Notes: generated from the letters alone by a model not told the origin. A stretch of DNA of 64,000 nucleotides from Candidatus Thiothrix putei (GCA_029972225.1 CP124756.1:1718001-1782000), one strand, 5' to 3'. Shown: positions 1 through 9,248, counted from the stretch's first letter. Numbers and translations are program-made.

Positions 1-4
1 GGAT

Positions 5-304
5 ATGCACCAGTTGACCAAAGACCCCAGTTACATTCTCAATAAGGCTGCCCGCACTGCGTCATCACCACCGCGCAATCTGGGGGCGTTTGAGTTGATT
101 CGTTACTTGGATTATTGCAGTGAAATGCTTTCAATTATCGGCAAGCTGGCGGCGTATTACGCACAGAATTTCAATGATTCGGTATTGTACGATGCGGTCA
201 ACGACGTGGAATCGTTGACCAATGATTTGTCGCGCAAGATTTGGCAAAAAATTGCGGTATTGCACGAATACCAGCAAGAGCAAGACGAGAACGCCACTGA
301 TTAA
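5..304 (+). CDS. hypothetical protein, 99 aa
   Basis: A small soluble, mostly helical protein that I do not recognise. It has no signal peptide and no membrane segment, and ends in an acidic tail (QEQDENATD). The ATG at base 5 is the first start visible, but the window begins four bases before it, so the ribosome site cannot be judged and the true start may lie outside. Its stop codon overlaps the 3' end of the convergent SMR efflux gene by four bases. No function is proposed. Confidence 0.55.
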   Translation: MHQLTKDPSYILNKAARTASSPPRNLGAFELIRYLDYCSEMLSIIGKLAAYYAQNFNDSVLYDAVNDVESLTNDLSRKIWQKIAVLHEYQQEQDENATD

Positions 305-630
305 TGTTTCACGATTTTTGAAAACATCTGGATGATGACGACGCCCGCAATGATCATGCCCATGCCAAGCACGGCGGGTAAATCCAAGCGTTCATCGTAC
401 ATAATAATGCCGATGATGCTGATCAGCACAATCCCCAGCCCTGACCACACCGCGTAGGTAAACCCCAAGGGCAGGGTGCGTAACGCGAGCGTCATAAAAT
501 AAAACGCAAACCCGTAACCCACGATCATGATCAGGGTAGGGATGGGCTTGGTAAATTCTTCAGTCGCCCGTAATGAACTGGTGGCAATGACTTCAGCGAT
601 GATGGCAAGCGCAAGGTAAAAATAAGACAT
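301..630 (-). CDS. SMR-family small multidrug efflux protein (EmrE-like)
   Basis: A 109-residue inner-membrane protein with four predicted membrane helices, the standard size for the small multidrug resistance family. These proteins work as antiparallel dimers that exchange protons for cationic drugs or guanidinium-type compounds. The conserved membrane glutamate is visible in the first helix ([11 protein letters not shown]), and the family signature [13 protein letters not shown] in helix 3 is followed by the ERLDLPA loop, very close to EmrE. It stands alone: it converges with the gene at bases 5-304 and is divergent from the gene at 788. The substrate cannot be told from sequence. A SugE/Gdx assignment is less likely because the helix-3 region matches EmrE better. 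Confidence 0.9.
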   Translation of the reverse strand: MSYFYLALAIIAEVIATSSLRATEEFTKPIPTLIMIVGYGFAFYFMTLALRTLPLGFTYAVWSGLGIVLISIIGIIMYDERLDLPAVLGMGMIIAGVVIIQMFSKIVKH

Positions 631-787
631 AAGTTAGGGTTTTGGTTTTACACAACAAAGGACTGGTATCATAAACGGAATGCGAGTGTTATGGCATTGG
701 ATTCTTGCCAATTATCGTCTTGTCATCAATCCGTATTAGCGTTTTGTTATATTCCAGCATGACAAAACTCCACAGAGCGACTTTAAG

Positions 788-1231
788 ATGAATGATAAAA
801 AACATTGTGCAATGGATACCCGTGATTTAGTCACGCTATTGGCTGACTTAGCCGAGCAAATTGAAACCTTGATTGGCAAAAAAGGTGCGGTCAGCGTGTT
901 CCGCTATGCAGGCAAGCAAATGGGCAAACGTTTAGGTGCTGGGCAGTCCGGCGATGCGGAGCAGGCACGCGGGATTGTGGCAAAATTTTTCCAAGACAAA
1001 GAATTCATGGATGGCGTGACGCTGGAAGGTAATGGCGCAGAACTGAGCGGTTGCCGTATCGGTTTGGTATTGCGTGATCGGGGCGTGCAAGCCGGTTCAC
1101 ATGCACTGTGCCATTTCGGGTTTGGCTTGATTGATGGTGTTACAGAAGCAGTAACAGGGCGCAAGATTATTACCCTGCATGTGGCTTCGGAATACCAGGA
1201 TGACGGCATTACTTGCCATGAAACCTGGTAA
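788..1231 (+). CDS. hypothetical protein, possible V4R-like small-molecule-binding domain
   Basis: A 147-residue soluble protein. The C-terminal half (C-x-F-G-F-G-L-I-D-G-V near residue 110, then HVASEY and ITCHETW) loosely resembles V4R (4-vinyl reductase) domains, where glycines and paired cysteines near the C terminus bind a ligand or metal. This is inference from pattern only. The N-terminal part (LLADLAEQIETLIGKKGAVSVFRYAGKQ) is helical. The ATG at 788 is the first in frame; a second start at 812 (MDTRD) is possible. It lies six bases upstream of the esterase gene at 1237, so the two are probably co-transcribed. Confidence 0.5.
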   Translation: MNDKKHCAMDTRDLVTLLADLAEQIETLIGKKGAVSVFRYAGKQMGKRLGAGQSGDAEQARGIVAKFFQDKEFMDGVTLEGNGAELSGCRIGLVLRDRGVQAGSHALCHFGFGLIDGVTEAVTGRKIITLHVASEYQDDGITCHETW

Positions 1232-1236
1232 CGCGG

Positions 1237-2196
1237 ATGTCTGTTAGTTTTGCCCATGGTTTTGCCTTTGACCCCAGCTATGGCTATTCGCTGGATGATT
1301 TGTTGGCGGTTGGATCGCCGACTATACCCGCCGACTTTGCGGCTTTTTGGCAAGCACGCTATGCCCGCGCTATGCAGGTGCATCCTTGCCCGCGCATCAG
1401 GCACACGGGGACGGCACACGCGGGTTATGAAGTTTATAGCCTGCGTTACTTTTCTACTGACCATGTGGTTATCCGGGGGTGGGTACTGATTCCGCAGGAT
1501 CAGCCGGTGACGCAGGGCATAGTATTTGGGCATGGCTACGGTGGTTGTGATGGGCCAGATTACCGTTTGCACCCAGCGGGTACGGCGTTGTTGTTCCCGT
1601 GTTTTCGGGGGTTGGCGCGTAGCCAGCATCCGCCCGTTTCCAGTAATCCTGCTTTCCATGTCTTGCATGACATCGACAAGCCGCAACAGTACATTATTGG
1701 TGGCTGTGTGGATGATTTATGGCTGGCGGTATCGTCCATGCAGATGTTGTTCCCGGCAACGAAAGGGCATATTGGCTATTCGGGTATCAGTTTTGGGGGC
1801 GGAATCGGTGCTTTGGCAATGCCGTGGGATGCGCGGATTCAGCGTGCGCATTTGAATGTGCCGACGTTTGGCAATCAGCCCTTGCGCTTGCAATTGCCGA
1901 CGATTGGTAGTGGTGCGGCGGTGCAGCGTTATCAGCAGCAACACGGTAATGTGTTGGACACCTTACAGTATTACGATGCGGCAAGTGCCGCACAGTCGAT
2001 TCAGCAGCCCATGCATGTGGCGGCTGCATTGTTTGACCCAGCCGTTGCGCCGCCGGGGCAGTTTGCGGTGTACAACGCTTTACCAGCAGAGAAAACGTTG
2101 TTTGTGCTGGAGGCGGGGCATTTTGATTATCCGCAGCGAGGGGCGCAGGAACAGGCGCTATTGCAAGAATTGGAAGTTTTTTTCGCGCTACTGTAA
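1237..2196 (+). CDS. acetyl xylan esterase / AXE1-family alpha/beta hydrolase
   Basis: A 319-residue cytoplasmic hydrolase of the AXE1 (cephalosporin-C deacetylase) family, which removes acetyl groups from sugars or related esters. Visible features: the N-terminal family segment IPADFAAFWQARYARA, the oxyanion region FGHGYGG (about residue 100), the nucleophile elbow GYSGISFGGGIG with serine near residue 187, an acidic partner in FDPAVAPPG (about 268) and the catalytic histidine in EAGHFDY (about 296). No signal peptide is present. Length matches the family (about 320). It is the second gene of a short run with the gene at 788. The natural substrate is unknown. Confidence 0.85.
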   Translation: MSVSFAHGFAFDPSYGYSLDDLLAVGSPTIPADFAAFWQARYARAMQVHPCPRIRHTGTAHAGYEVYSLRYFSTDHVVIRGWVLIPQDQPVTQGIVFGHGYGGCDGPDYRLHPAGTALLFPCFRGLARSQHPPVSSNPAFHVLHDIDKPQQYIIGGCVDDLWLAVSSMQMLFPATKGHIGYSGISFGGGIGALAMPWDARIQRAHLNVPTFGNQPLRLQLPTIGSGAAVQRYQQQHGNVLDTLQYYDAASAAQSIQQPMHVAAALFDPAVAPPGQFAVYNALPAEKTLFVLEAGHFDYPQRGAQEQALLQELEVFFALL

Positions 2197-2265
2197 AACG
2201 CCTGCAATATCGCACGCTTATGATGCGCCCATCAAAATGTCGCAAACAGTAAGCAGGTCAGGTCA

Positions 2266-2994
2266 ATGCAACGCGAATATCACCGCTGGCACAGCCCTCG
2301 CATGGGGCGCATGATGGAATTGCTGGTTTTTGGGCACGCGGGAGCCAAGGTGCTGGTGTTTCCCACCCGCGACGGGCGTTTTTACGAATATGAAAAATTG
2401 CGCATCGTCCACCAGCTTGCGCACAAGATTAATGCGGGGCAGTTGCAATTGTTTTGTGTGGATAGCGTGGATCACGATGCGCTGTATTGTTTTTGGAAAC
2501 ACCCCGCCGAACGCATCCGCCGCCACATGCAGTTCGAGGATTACATCCTGCATGAGGTGTTGCCGTTTATGCAGCATAAGAACCAACACTCTTGCACCAT
2601 TGCGCATGGCTGTAGTTTGGGGGCGTTTCATGCGGCGAATATCGCGTTTCGCCATCCGCACTTGTTTCAAAAACTGAGTGCATTTTCAGGGCGTTATGAT
2701 TTGACGATGCAGACGGAAAGTTTTTCCGATCTGTTCAACGGCTATTATGACGACAATATCTATTTTCATACGCCGACACATTTTTTGCCGAATCTGGATT
2801 GTGAATGGCGGCTACAGCATTTGCGGCAGATGGACATTGTGCTGGTCATCGGTAAGGAAGACCCGTTTTTGGGCAATAACCAGCATCTGAGCCATATCTT
2901 GCACAGCAAGGGTATCCGGCATCAATTGCATGAGTGGAATGAGCGGGCGCATCGGGGTTATTACTGGCGGCGCATGGCGCCGTTGTACGTGTAA
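2266..2994 (+). CDS. esterase-like alpha/beta hydrolase (COG4947-type)
   Basis: A 242-residue soluble protein. It opens with REYHRWHSPRMGRMMELLVFGHAG, typical of a group of small putative esterases, carries a nucleophile motif GCSLGAFHAAN (serine near residue 117) and ends with a histidine-rich segment (NERAHRGYYWRRMAP) that probably supplies the catalytic histidine. An acid candidate lies in GKEDPFLGN. The ATG at 2266 follows a short GGTCA-containing stretch with only a weak ribosome site. It follows the AXE1 esterase by 69 bases on the same strand. About 120 bases later the transposon-disturbed region begins. Confidence 0.75.
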   Translation: MQREYHRWHSPRMGRMMELLVFGHAGAKVLVFPTRDGRFYEYEKLRIVHQLAHKINAGQLQLFCVDSVDHDALYCFWKHPAERIRRHMQFEDYILHEVLPFMQHKNQHSCTIAHGCSLGAFHAANIAFRHPHLFQKLSAFSGRYDLTMQTESFSDLFNGYYDDNIYFHTPTHFLPNLDCEWRLQHLRQMDIVLVIGKEDPFLGNNQHLSHILHSKGIRHQLHEWNERAHRGYYWRRMAPLYV

Positions 2995-3117
2995 TGCCAT
3001 CCGACACAGTTCTGTCACATTGAAACGTTAGTATCTCGCGTTGACGAAGGATCATGTTAATTCCCACTCTTGAGAATGCGAGGAATAGGAATGGATTACG
3101 ACAATACGACGGAAGAC

Positions 3118-3604
3118 GGGTGTGAACAAAAGTGCGGTAAACCTCATGCCGCCTCAGCGGTGTTTCGCCAATAATGCTTCCATTGCTGGTTTCCCCGCAT
3201 GACCCTCAACGCCAACATATCCGCCGCATTATCACTTTTCCACCATGCCCCCGATTTTTTTAAGCGTTGCTGGATGATGTAACGGTGTGCACTTTCTATT
3301 TCGCCCGACCCCACGGGCAATCCGAGGGATTTTGCTGTCGGGTAATCCAGTTGCTCAATGCGGTTGCTCAGGTAACGGTGACAAGCTCGTACTGGGGCGT
3401 TACTGTCTTCTACCGTTTCTGCTTCGAGGAAAGGTTTCAGTGTGTCGATGACCGCTTGAGCTTGACCATCCTGTAGGGCTTTTTTCTGTTTGGCAAACCA
3501 TTTATCCTTGTCCTTGAGGCATGAACAGCTTGCGGATGCTGCTGATAGGTATTCACAAACATGATAAAAATCAATCAGGTAATGTCCTTGTGTGCCAAAT
3601 TGTT
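3118..3604 (-). mobile_element. partial ISKra4-like copy, inverted and 5'-truncated
   Basis: These 487 bases are the reverse complement of the last third of the neighbouring full element (bases 4542-5028), including its terminal repeat at 3118. A 69-codon antisense reading frame is letter-for-letter identical in both places, so the two copies are essentially identical. The copy lacks its other end and stops exactly where the full element begins at 3605. The two together form a large perfect inverted repeat around a 937-base centre, which points to a recent intramolecular transposition or inversion. Confidence 0.85.
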
Positions 3605-3677
3605 GGGTGTGAACAAAAGTGCGGTGTCCTGTAGACTAAGATGGCATCCCCTAAAACCAGAGAAAAAGGACTTTCCC

Positions 3678-3986
3678 ATGTTGACAGTTAGCTCCCGCGA
3701 CCAAAAACTTTTAGAAGCCTTGAACCGCAACCCCGCATTAAAAGCTCGGATGGAAGGGCTAATCGAGGTGGTTGAAAATGCCGGTGATGACATTATCAAA
3801 GCAGCAGACGCCGAACAGCGGGTGATAGAAGAACTGCGCCAAATGGGAAATGATGCGATCACTGCATGGGCAAACAAACGTGTAGAAAAATGCACAGCCC
3901 CAGCCTGTGAAGAAGGCATTGGGAAGTATGTAAAGAGTGGAAAAAAAACTGTCATTGGCACACGACCTACGGAAAAATCCACATAA
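3678..3986 (+). CDS. ISKra4-type transposase, upstream frame (orfA)
   Basis: The 102-codon upstream frame of the transposase, beginning MLTVSSRDQKLLEALNRN with AAAAAGGA eight bases ahead as ribosome site. It is helical and probably includes the N-terminal part of the DNA-binding domain. A canonical slippery heptamer, A AAA AAA at 3941-3947 in the zero frame, lies 39 bases before its stop. A -1 slip there continues into the downstream frame with KNCHWHTTYGKIHISEPVYR, joining smoothly to the rest of the transposase. Without slippage the product ends after GTRPTEKST. Programmed frameshifting is known in this family, so this is likely a working arrangement. Confidence 0.75.
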   Translation: MLTVSSRDQKLLEALNRNPALKARMEGLIEVVENAGDDIIKAADAEQRVIEELRQMGNDAITAWANKRVEKCTAPACEEGIGKYVKSGKKTVIGTRPTEKST

Positions 3987-4084
3987 GCGAACCGGTCTAC
4001 CGGATTCCCGGCAAGCGTGTCCGCCCCTTTAGCCAGAGTGCCGAGGTTGTTTGCCGAGGCTGTTCGCTCCCGCTGCAACGGGCG

Positions 4085-5002
4085 GTGACGGACTTTGGGG
4101 CGGACTGTTCATTTGCTCAAGTGCCTGATAAATTAGAAGAACATTACGGGATACGGCTGGCATCCAGCAGCATCCGACACATCACCGAAGGTCACGCCAA
4201 ACGCATCCATGAATCCCAAGTGTTGATAAAAGACTATCCAAGCACGTTGGGAAAAGCCTATGTCATTGCCGAAATGGACGGCAGCATGATCCCCATCGTC
4301 GAGATTGACGAAACAGCCCCCGACAAGCGCAAAGGCAAAAAGGAAAGCTGGAAAGAAGCCCGCCTGTGTCTTGCCCACGCCAAAGGCAGTGCTACGCCAA
4401 CGTTTGGCGCAATATTCGGTGGCACGGTAGAAGATGCTGGAAAAATCTTATTCGACACCGCCTGCCGTGCTGGATTTGGAAAAAGCACGTTCCTCCATGC
4501 GGTGGGTGATGGGGCAAGCTGGATCAACCGTCAAGTGGATGAACAATTTGGCACACAAGGACATTACCTGATTGATTTTTATCATGTTTGTGAATACCTA
4601 TCAGCAGCATCCGCAAGCTGTTCATGCCTCAAGGACAAGGATAAATGGTTTGCCAAACAGAAAAAAGCCCTACAGGATGGTCAAGCTCAAGCGGTCATCG
4701 ACACACTGAAACCTTTCCTCGAAGCAGAAACGGTAGAAGACAGTAACGCCCCAGTACGAGCTTGTCACCGTTACCTGAGCAACCGCATTGAGCAACTGGA
4801 TTACCCGACAGCAAAATCCCTCGGATTGCCCGTGGGGTCGGGCGAAATAGAAAGTGCACACCGTTACATCATCCAGCAACGCTTAAAAAAATCGGGGGCA
4901 TGGTGGAAAAGTGATAATGCGGCGGATATGTTGGCGTTGAGGGTCATGCGGGGAAACCAGCAATGGAAGCATTATTGGCGAAACACCGCTGAGGCGGCAT
5001 GA
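4085..5002 (+). CDS. ISKra4-type transposase, downstream frame (orfB, catalytic part)
   Basis: The catalytic part of the transposase. The frame is open from about 3944, so the real fused protein begins in orfA and enters here by a -1 frameshift; the ATG-type start at 4085 is only the first start codon inside this frame. Visible features are a cysteine pair in the fused segment (VVCRGCSLP), the acidic motif IAEMDGSM, the later acidic region GDGASWIN, and the conserved C terminus GSGEIESAHRYIIQQRLKKSG. These match DDE transposases of the ISKra4 group. There is no internal stop, so the element may still be active. Confidence 0.85.
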   Translation: MTDFGADCSFAQVPDKLEEHYGIRLASSSIRHITEGHAKRIHESQVLIKDYPSTLGKAYVIAEMDGSMIPIVEIDETAPDKRKGKKESWKEARLCLAHAKGSATPTFGAIFGGTVEDAGKILFDTACRAGFGKSTFLHAVGDGASWINRQVDEQFGTQGHYLIDFYHVCEYLSAASASCSCLKDKDKWFAKQKKALQDGQAQAVIDTLKPFLEAETVEDSNAPVRACHRYLSNRIEQLDYPTAKSLGLPVGSGEIESAHRYIIQQRLKKSGAWWKSDNAADMLALRVMRGNQQWKHYWRNTAEAA

Positions 5003-5028
5003 GGTTTACCGCACTTTTGTTCACACCC

Positions 5029-5509
5029 AGCCTTGGCGGAGCATTTGACTCGTCAATTACAAGTGCTGGAAGCGATTTGCGCCGAATACCAGCACCCCAT
5101 TTATATCGAAAACACCTACCATAATCTGGAGTTTTACCGCTGGTTTTTCGAGTTAGTGGAACGGTTGGAATTGCTGCATATCCACCACTGCTTCGACATC
5201 GGTCACGCCAAAATCTGGTCACAGGAAAAACTGCCGCAGTGGGTTTTATGGCTGCGCGAACTCAGTGACAAGGGTTTCCACATTCACTTTCACCTGCACG
5301 CGAATAACGGGTTGGCGGATCAGCACCTTTCCTTCGTGGAAACCGAGGTGTCAGGCATGAACCGTGCCGACAGTTATACCTTGAAGTGGGATTACTTTGA
5401 GGCAATCGCAGAATTGCGTGATTACTTCCCGACTAGCCGCAAAGTGTTTGAGGTTAAGCCGTGGTATGCGCTGGATAATATGGCATTGGTGATGGAGCGG
5501 TTGGGGTAA
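5029..5509 (+). pseudogene. remnant of a sugar-phosphate isomerase/epimerase-like TIM-barrel protein
   Basis: About 158 codons remain. Segments such as YIENTYHNLEFYRWFFELVE, HHCFDIGHAKIW and FHIHFHLHANNG resemble the metal-binding strands of xylose-isomerase-like TIM barrels (family length usually 250-280). Everything corresponding to the N-terminal 100 or so residues is missing: the frame emerges directly from the right end of the IS at 5028. The only possible start is a TTG at 5033, just inside the junction. No matching N-terminal segment is seen on the far side of the transposons (3000-3117), so it was probably deleted. Likely non-functional. Confidence 0.75.
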
Positions 5510-5640
5510 TGCGCGGCGAGAGGTTGCACGTTTAAGATGCAGTTTGATGTCCGGATCATCCCTAAGTTTCATTGGCATAAAAATTGCTTAACATTCTTGT
5601 GAGAGAATGCCCATTAACGTACACCTCACAGGAGTTCGCC

Positions 5641-5844
5641 ATGAACATTCAAGCAGCTATCACGTATCTTCATACGGGTCAGTGTTTTTGTAAGAATATT
5701 AATCAAGCATTGGAAAAATTGTCCAAATTGGTTGAAGCAGGTATCCGTAAAGTGGATATTACTTTCAGTTCCCATCTGGTGATTTTGGAAACCAGAGAAG
5801 GTAGAGAGGTTTTATGTTCACGCTTTCTTGAGCAAAGAGATTAA
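5641..5844 (+). CDS. small hypothetical protein, 67 aa
   Basis: A 67-residue protein (MNIQAAITYLHTGQCF...) with an ATG at 5641 preceded by ACAGGAG, a good ribosome site; that is why this start is preferred over an upstream one at 5584. It has alternating helix and strand and no signal peptide. It lies three bases ahead of the CBM48-like gene at 5848 on the same strand, so the two are probably one transcript. I do not recognise a family. Confidence 0.6.
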   Translation: MNIQAAITYLHTGQCFCKNINQALEKLSKLVEAGIRKVDITFSSHLVILETREGREVLCSRFLEQRD

Positions 5845-5847
5845 ATT

Positions 5848-6153
5848 ATGTTGAAAAAGCAATACTTGAAAACCCGTCCTGCCTGCAAAGTCACGTTCCG
5901 CATCAGCAAACACGCCGCAAAGTCTGCCCGTGAAATTGCGTTGGTGGGGGATTTTAATGACTGGAATGTACAGGCAACCCCCATGACCGCTCTGAAAAAC
6001 GGTGAATTCACCACCGTGCTGGAACTGGATACTGGGAAATCGGAATACCAGTTTCGTTATTTGTATGATGGTAGCTATTGGGAAAATGACTGGGAAGCGG
6101 ATGGCTATGTGACTAACGGTGTAGCGGGTGAAAACGGGATTGTACGTATTTGA
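5848..6153 (+). CDS. CBM48 / AMPK-beta-like glycogen-binding domain protein
   Basis: A 101-residue single-domain protein. The pattern KVTFRISKHAAKSAREIALVGDFNDWN, followed by MTALKNGEFTTVLELDTGKSEYQFRYLYDGSYWENDWEADGY, is the isoamylase-N/CBM48 beta-sandwich that binds glycogen-like glucans (the G-D-F-N-x-W motif is the hallmark). In larger proteins this domain is attached to branching or debranching enzymes; here it stands alone and so is probably an adaptor or regulatory subunit. It follows the 67-residue gene at 5641 by three bases. Its direct partner is unknown. Confidence 0.85.
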   Translation: MLKKQYLKTRPACKVTFRISKHAAKSAREIALVGDFNDWNVQATPMTALKNGEFTTVLELDTGKSEYQFRYLYDGSYWENDWEADGYVTNGVAGENGIVRI

Positions 6154-6310
6154 GGCATAAGAGTTATTCATAAGCCTGCATCATCAAGTTGTCATCAAAA
6201 TCCGGTATACGGAGACGACCAAGTAATAATCTGGAGTCTCTGATGAAACTAAAGCATTCCTTTCTGGTAAGCGCGTGTATTTCTGCATTGGGTCTGGTGA
6301 GTGGCTGTAA

Positions 6311-7450
6311 TATACCTTACAGCGTCAAGACCTGAACATTTTTAAAGGTTTGAAAATTTGTTGTCATCAACTGGGTCAGTTCTTTCTTGTGATCGGTATC
6401 CAGCTTGTCGAGACAGTTGGTGATGGCCGCCTTGAAAGCGGGAAACTTATCATAGTATTTCGAGTACAAGCATTTTTTCTTGACGAACTTCCACAACCGT
6501 TCAATCAGATTGAGGTTGGGTGAATAGGTCGGTAAAAATAATAGTTCAATATTGAGCCTTTTCGCACAGGCAAACACGGCTTCACAGCGTTGATACTTGG
6601 CATTATCCAAGACCAAAGTGATCGGTATTTTGAGTGCTAACGCTGCAATTTTTTCCAATAATTCACACACGCTGTTAGCGTTGATATAGGAGTCGTTAGT
6701 GATCGTGATGAGTTGTAGCGTTATCGCATTGAGTGCGCCCAATACGTTGTAGCGTTGTCGACCACAGGGGGCTTTGATGAATACGCGGGAAAATGACCAC
6801 AAAAACCCCAGAAACGGTGCTAACACGAAGTGGGCGGCATCGACAAAAAAAGGCGCGTTTGCCCTCCTTAGCCTCCTGAATGCGCGGTTTTAGTTCATTT
6901 TCCAGGAACTTTTCTTGTGCTTCCACATCAGCTTTGGCGGGTATCATCCCCACTTTATGGATGTCCATCCCTATTTTCTTCATAAAGACACGTACCCTGT
7001 CCTCACTGCGTTTGATGCCTGTCAGCTCCTCAATCTTAGCGGCTGCCGCCTTGCTGGTTGCGGGGGGATATTCACGAAAATAGGCTTCAATCTTGTCTTT
7101 ATATGCCATCAAATCACTCTGTGGTTTATTGAATCGTATTTCTTTAAGAGCTTCTAAACCGTTAGGTTGTAGGTAGGCGTTTAGATAGGCAAGCAGCGTG
7201 GCTTCTGTAATCCTTTCCAATCGTTTGATTTCCTTATGCGTCAACTGTTGGGATTTCAGGTACAGCACGGACATTTTCTTACGGACTCTGGGATGAGGAT
7301 GGCGCTCCTTCCAGTAGAACAGCTCCGCTATCTCATCCTCAGTGAAAGTGATTTTTAATGTCATACATTACTCATCGCTGCTTTTGTTACCAGTCATCTA
7401 ACCATATTTCCTTGATCAAAAAAAACTATTTTATGGCACGGACTGGTATA
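6311..7450 (-). mobile_element. IS630-type insertion sequence, copy 1
   Basis: About 1.14 kb inserted at TA with TA present at both edges (6311-6312 and 7449-7450). Both ends read inward as TATACC followed by a loosely matched segment, consistent with short imperfect terminal repeats of IS630/Tc1-mariner relatives. It contains one transposase gene on the minus strand, broken by a frameshift. It is clearly related to, but not identical with, the second IS630-type element at 9249-10380 (same protein architecture and many differing residues). Confidence 0.85.
6317..7364 (-). pseudogene. IS630-type transposase, frameshifted
   Basis: The first frame runs from 7364 (MTLKITFTEDEIAEL) through the helix-turn-helix part and the conserved link KVGMIPAKAD to GKRAFF. 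The second frame continues with VDAAHFVLAPFLGFLW and the catalytic segment ITNDSYINANS, LVLDNAKYQRC, LPTYSPNLNLIERLWK, typical of the IS630 DDE domain. The join is a run of seven T on the coding strand (A7 at about 6845-6851 on the plus strand). Continuing requires a +1 shift, as expected if one base was added to a T6 run. A -1 slip would not restore the frame, so this copy is probably dead. Confidence 0.8.
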
Positions 7451-9248
7451 ATAACGAGGCAGTTGCTATTAGCACAGATGTTCCGGCAACTAGCCTACGC
7501 ATTCTGCACATCAACGATCATCATTCCCACCTGCAACCTAACAGCGCCACCCTAACACTGGCGGGTAAAGCCACAGCGGTCAAGACCGGCGGTTTCCCAC
7601 GTGTGGTAAATAAAATCAACGAATTGGCAGCCAGCGGCGGCAATGTATTGAAACTACACGCGGGTGATGCGATTACGGGCGATTTGTATTACACCCTGTT
7701 TAAGGGCAAGGCAGATGCTGAGCAGATGAATCAAGTTTGTTTTGATGCCTTCACCCTAGGGAATCACGAATTTGATGCTGGGGATGCTGGATTGAAAAAC
7801 TTCCTCGATTTCCTCAACAGCAGTGCAGCGTGTAAAACCGAGGTGTTGTCTGCGAATGTGCAGCCTAAAGTTGGTACTTCACCACTGACGTTGAATTCTG
7901 CCACTGATTACATCAAGCCTTACACCATCAAAGAAATCAACGGGCAGAAATTTGGCATTATCGGCCTCACCATTGCAGGCAAAACCAAAAACTCTTCCAG
8001 CCCGGATGAAACCACCACGTTTGCAAATGAAGCGACTACCGCACAAAAATACATCGACGAATTGGCGGGCAAAGGCGTTAACAAAATTATTTTGCTGACG
8101 CATCAAGGTTACGGCAATGACCAAACCATCGCCAAGCAGCTCAAAGGCGTTGACGTGATTGTGGGCGGCGATTCGCATACTTTGCTTGGGGATGGTTTCA
8201 AAGCCTTCGGTCTGACACCAGCAGGTGCTTACCCGACCAAAACCACTGATGCGAACGGCAAGCAGGTGTGCATTGCCCAAGCCTCGCAATACAGCGACAT
8301 CGTGGGCGAGTTGAGCATTGAGTTTAACGCCAGTGGTGAAGTAAGCGCGTGTTCAGGTACACCACACCTGTTGTTAAGTGACACTTTCCAAGTGAATAAA
8401 GTGGAACTGACGGGTGCAGAGCGCGAAGCAGCATTAAAAGCGGTAGCTGATGCACCGGAACTGTCTATTGTTACTTCGGATGCAACTGCTCAAGCCAACC
8501 TCGATAGTTATTCCAAACAAGTCGATGTGTTAAAGCAAACCAAGATCGGGGTAGCCGCTGAAACGCTGTGTCACGAACGTATTCCTAACCAAGGTTTAAG
8601 CAAGACCGCAGGCTGTACCGTTGCTACCCAATCGCATGGCAGTGACATTGCCAATATTGTTTCCAAAGCCTTTTTGGAAATGAGCCTGACATCTGACATT
8701 TGTTTGCAGAATGGTGGTGGTGTGCGTATTGATGTACCCGCAGGCGACATTACCCTCGGCACGGCTTACACCTTGCTGCCGTTTGCGAATACTCTAACCG
8801 AGATGGATATGACCGGAAAAGAGATTATTGACTCGCTGGAAGACGGCATTGATTTCGCGCTGAATCCGCAAGGTTCGACGGGTTCATACCCGTATGCAGC
8901 CGGTTTGCGTTGGGATGCGGATTTGTCTAAAGCTAAGGGGGCGCGGGTTACGAATGTACAAGTGAATCCGCGTGTGACGGGGGCGTGGGCAGCGATTGAT
9001 CCCGCTAAAACCTACAAAGTTGTGACCAACAATTTCTTAGCAGCAGGCGGCGATGGCTATACCACATTTAAAAACTTGGCAGCCGATAAAAAGCTGAATA
9101 CGTATCTGGATTACGCGCAATCGTTCGCGGATTATGTGACCCGCGAAACAGCCGCCGGGCGGAATGTGGTGAAGTTGCCCGTAGAAGAATACAGCACCCA
9201 GCAGTTCATCGACAAAGACGGTATTCTGCGTTAAATGATCGTATCCGT

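Larger units (their letters stand above)
3605..5028 (+). mobile_element. ISKra4-family insertion sequence (full length)
   Basis: An element of about 1.42 kb bounded by perfect 21-bp terminal inverted repeats (3605-3625 beginning GGGTGTGAACAAAAG, and its complement at 5008-5028). It encodes a two-frame transposase joined by a programmed -1 frameshift. The left side abuts an inverted partial copy of itself. The right side abuts the remnant of a TIM-barrel gene. No target-site duplication can be recognised, in keeping with a rearranged left flank. The family is assigned from the transposase; the exact IS name would need a database match. Confidence 0.85.
6243..9234 (+). pseudogene. 5'-nucleotidase (UshA-type metallophosphatase) lipoprotein gene split by an IS630-type element
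   Basis: The gene starts at 6243 (MKLKHSFLVSACISALG) with a lipobox LVSGC whose cysteine is residue 22, is interrupted at a TA dinucleotide (6311-6312), and resumes at 7451. Removing 6313-7450 restores one uninterrupted frame: after SGC comes NNNEAVAISTDVPATSLRILHINDHHSHL. The rebuilt protein has about 617 residues. It shows all the metallophosphatase motifs (HINDHHSHL, GNHEFD, GGDSH) and the 5'-nucleotidase C-terminal domain (QNGGGVRIDVPAGDIT, NNFLAAGGDGY). The normal role is periplasmic or surface hydrolysis of nucleotides. The downstream part alone lacks the secretion signal and first metal motif, so the present allele should be inactive. Confidence 0.9.

Noticed and set aside
904..1686. 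A 260-codon minus-strand frame opposite the genes at 788 and 1237
   Set aside because: Composition is basic and random, no family match is seen, and both opposite genes have clear features.
3000..3117. Possible N-terminal piece of the TIM-barrel gene (ATG at 3092, MDYDNTTED)
   Set aside because: Too short, without family likeness, and the frame does not clearly join to 5029.
3267..3476. A 69-codon frame found identically at 4670-4879 on the other strand
   Set aside because: It is antisense to the transposase C terminus; it was useful only to show that the two copies are identical.
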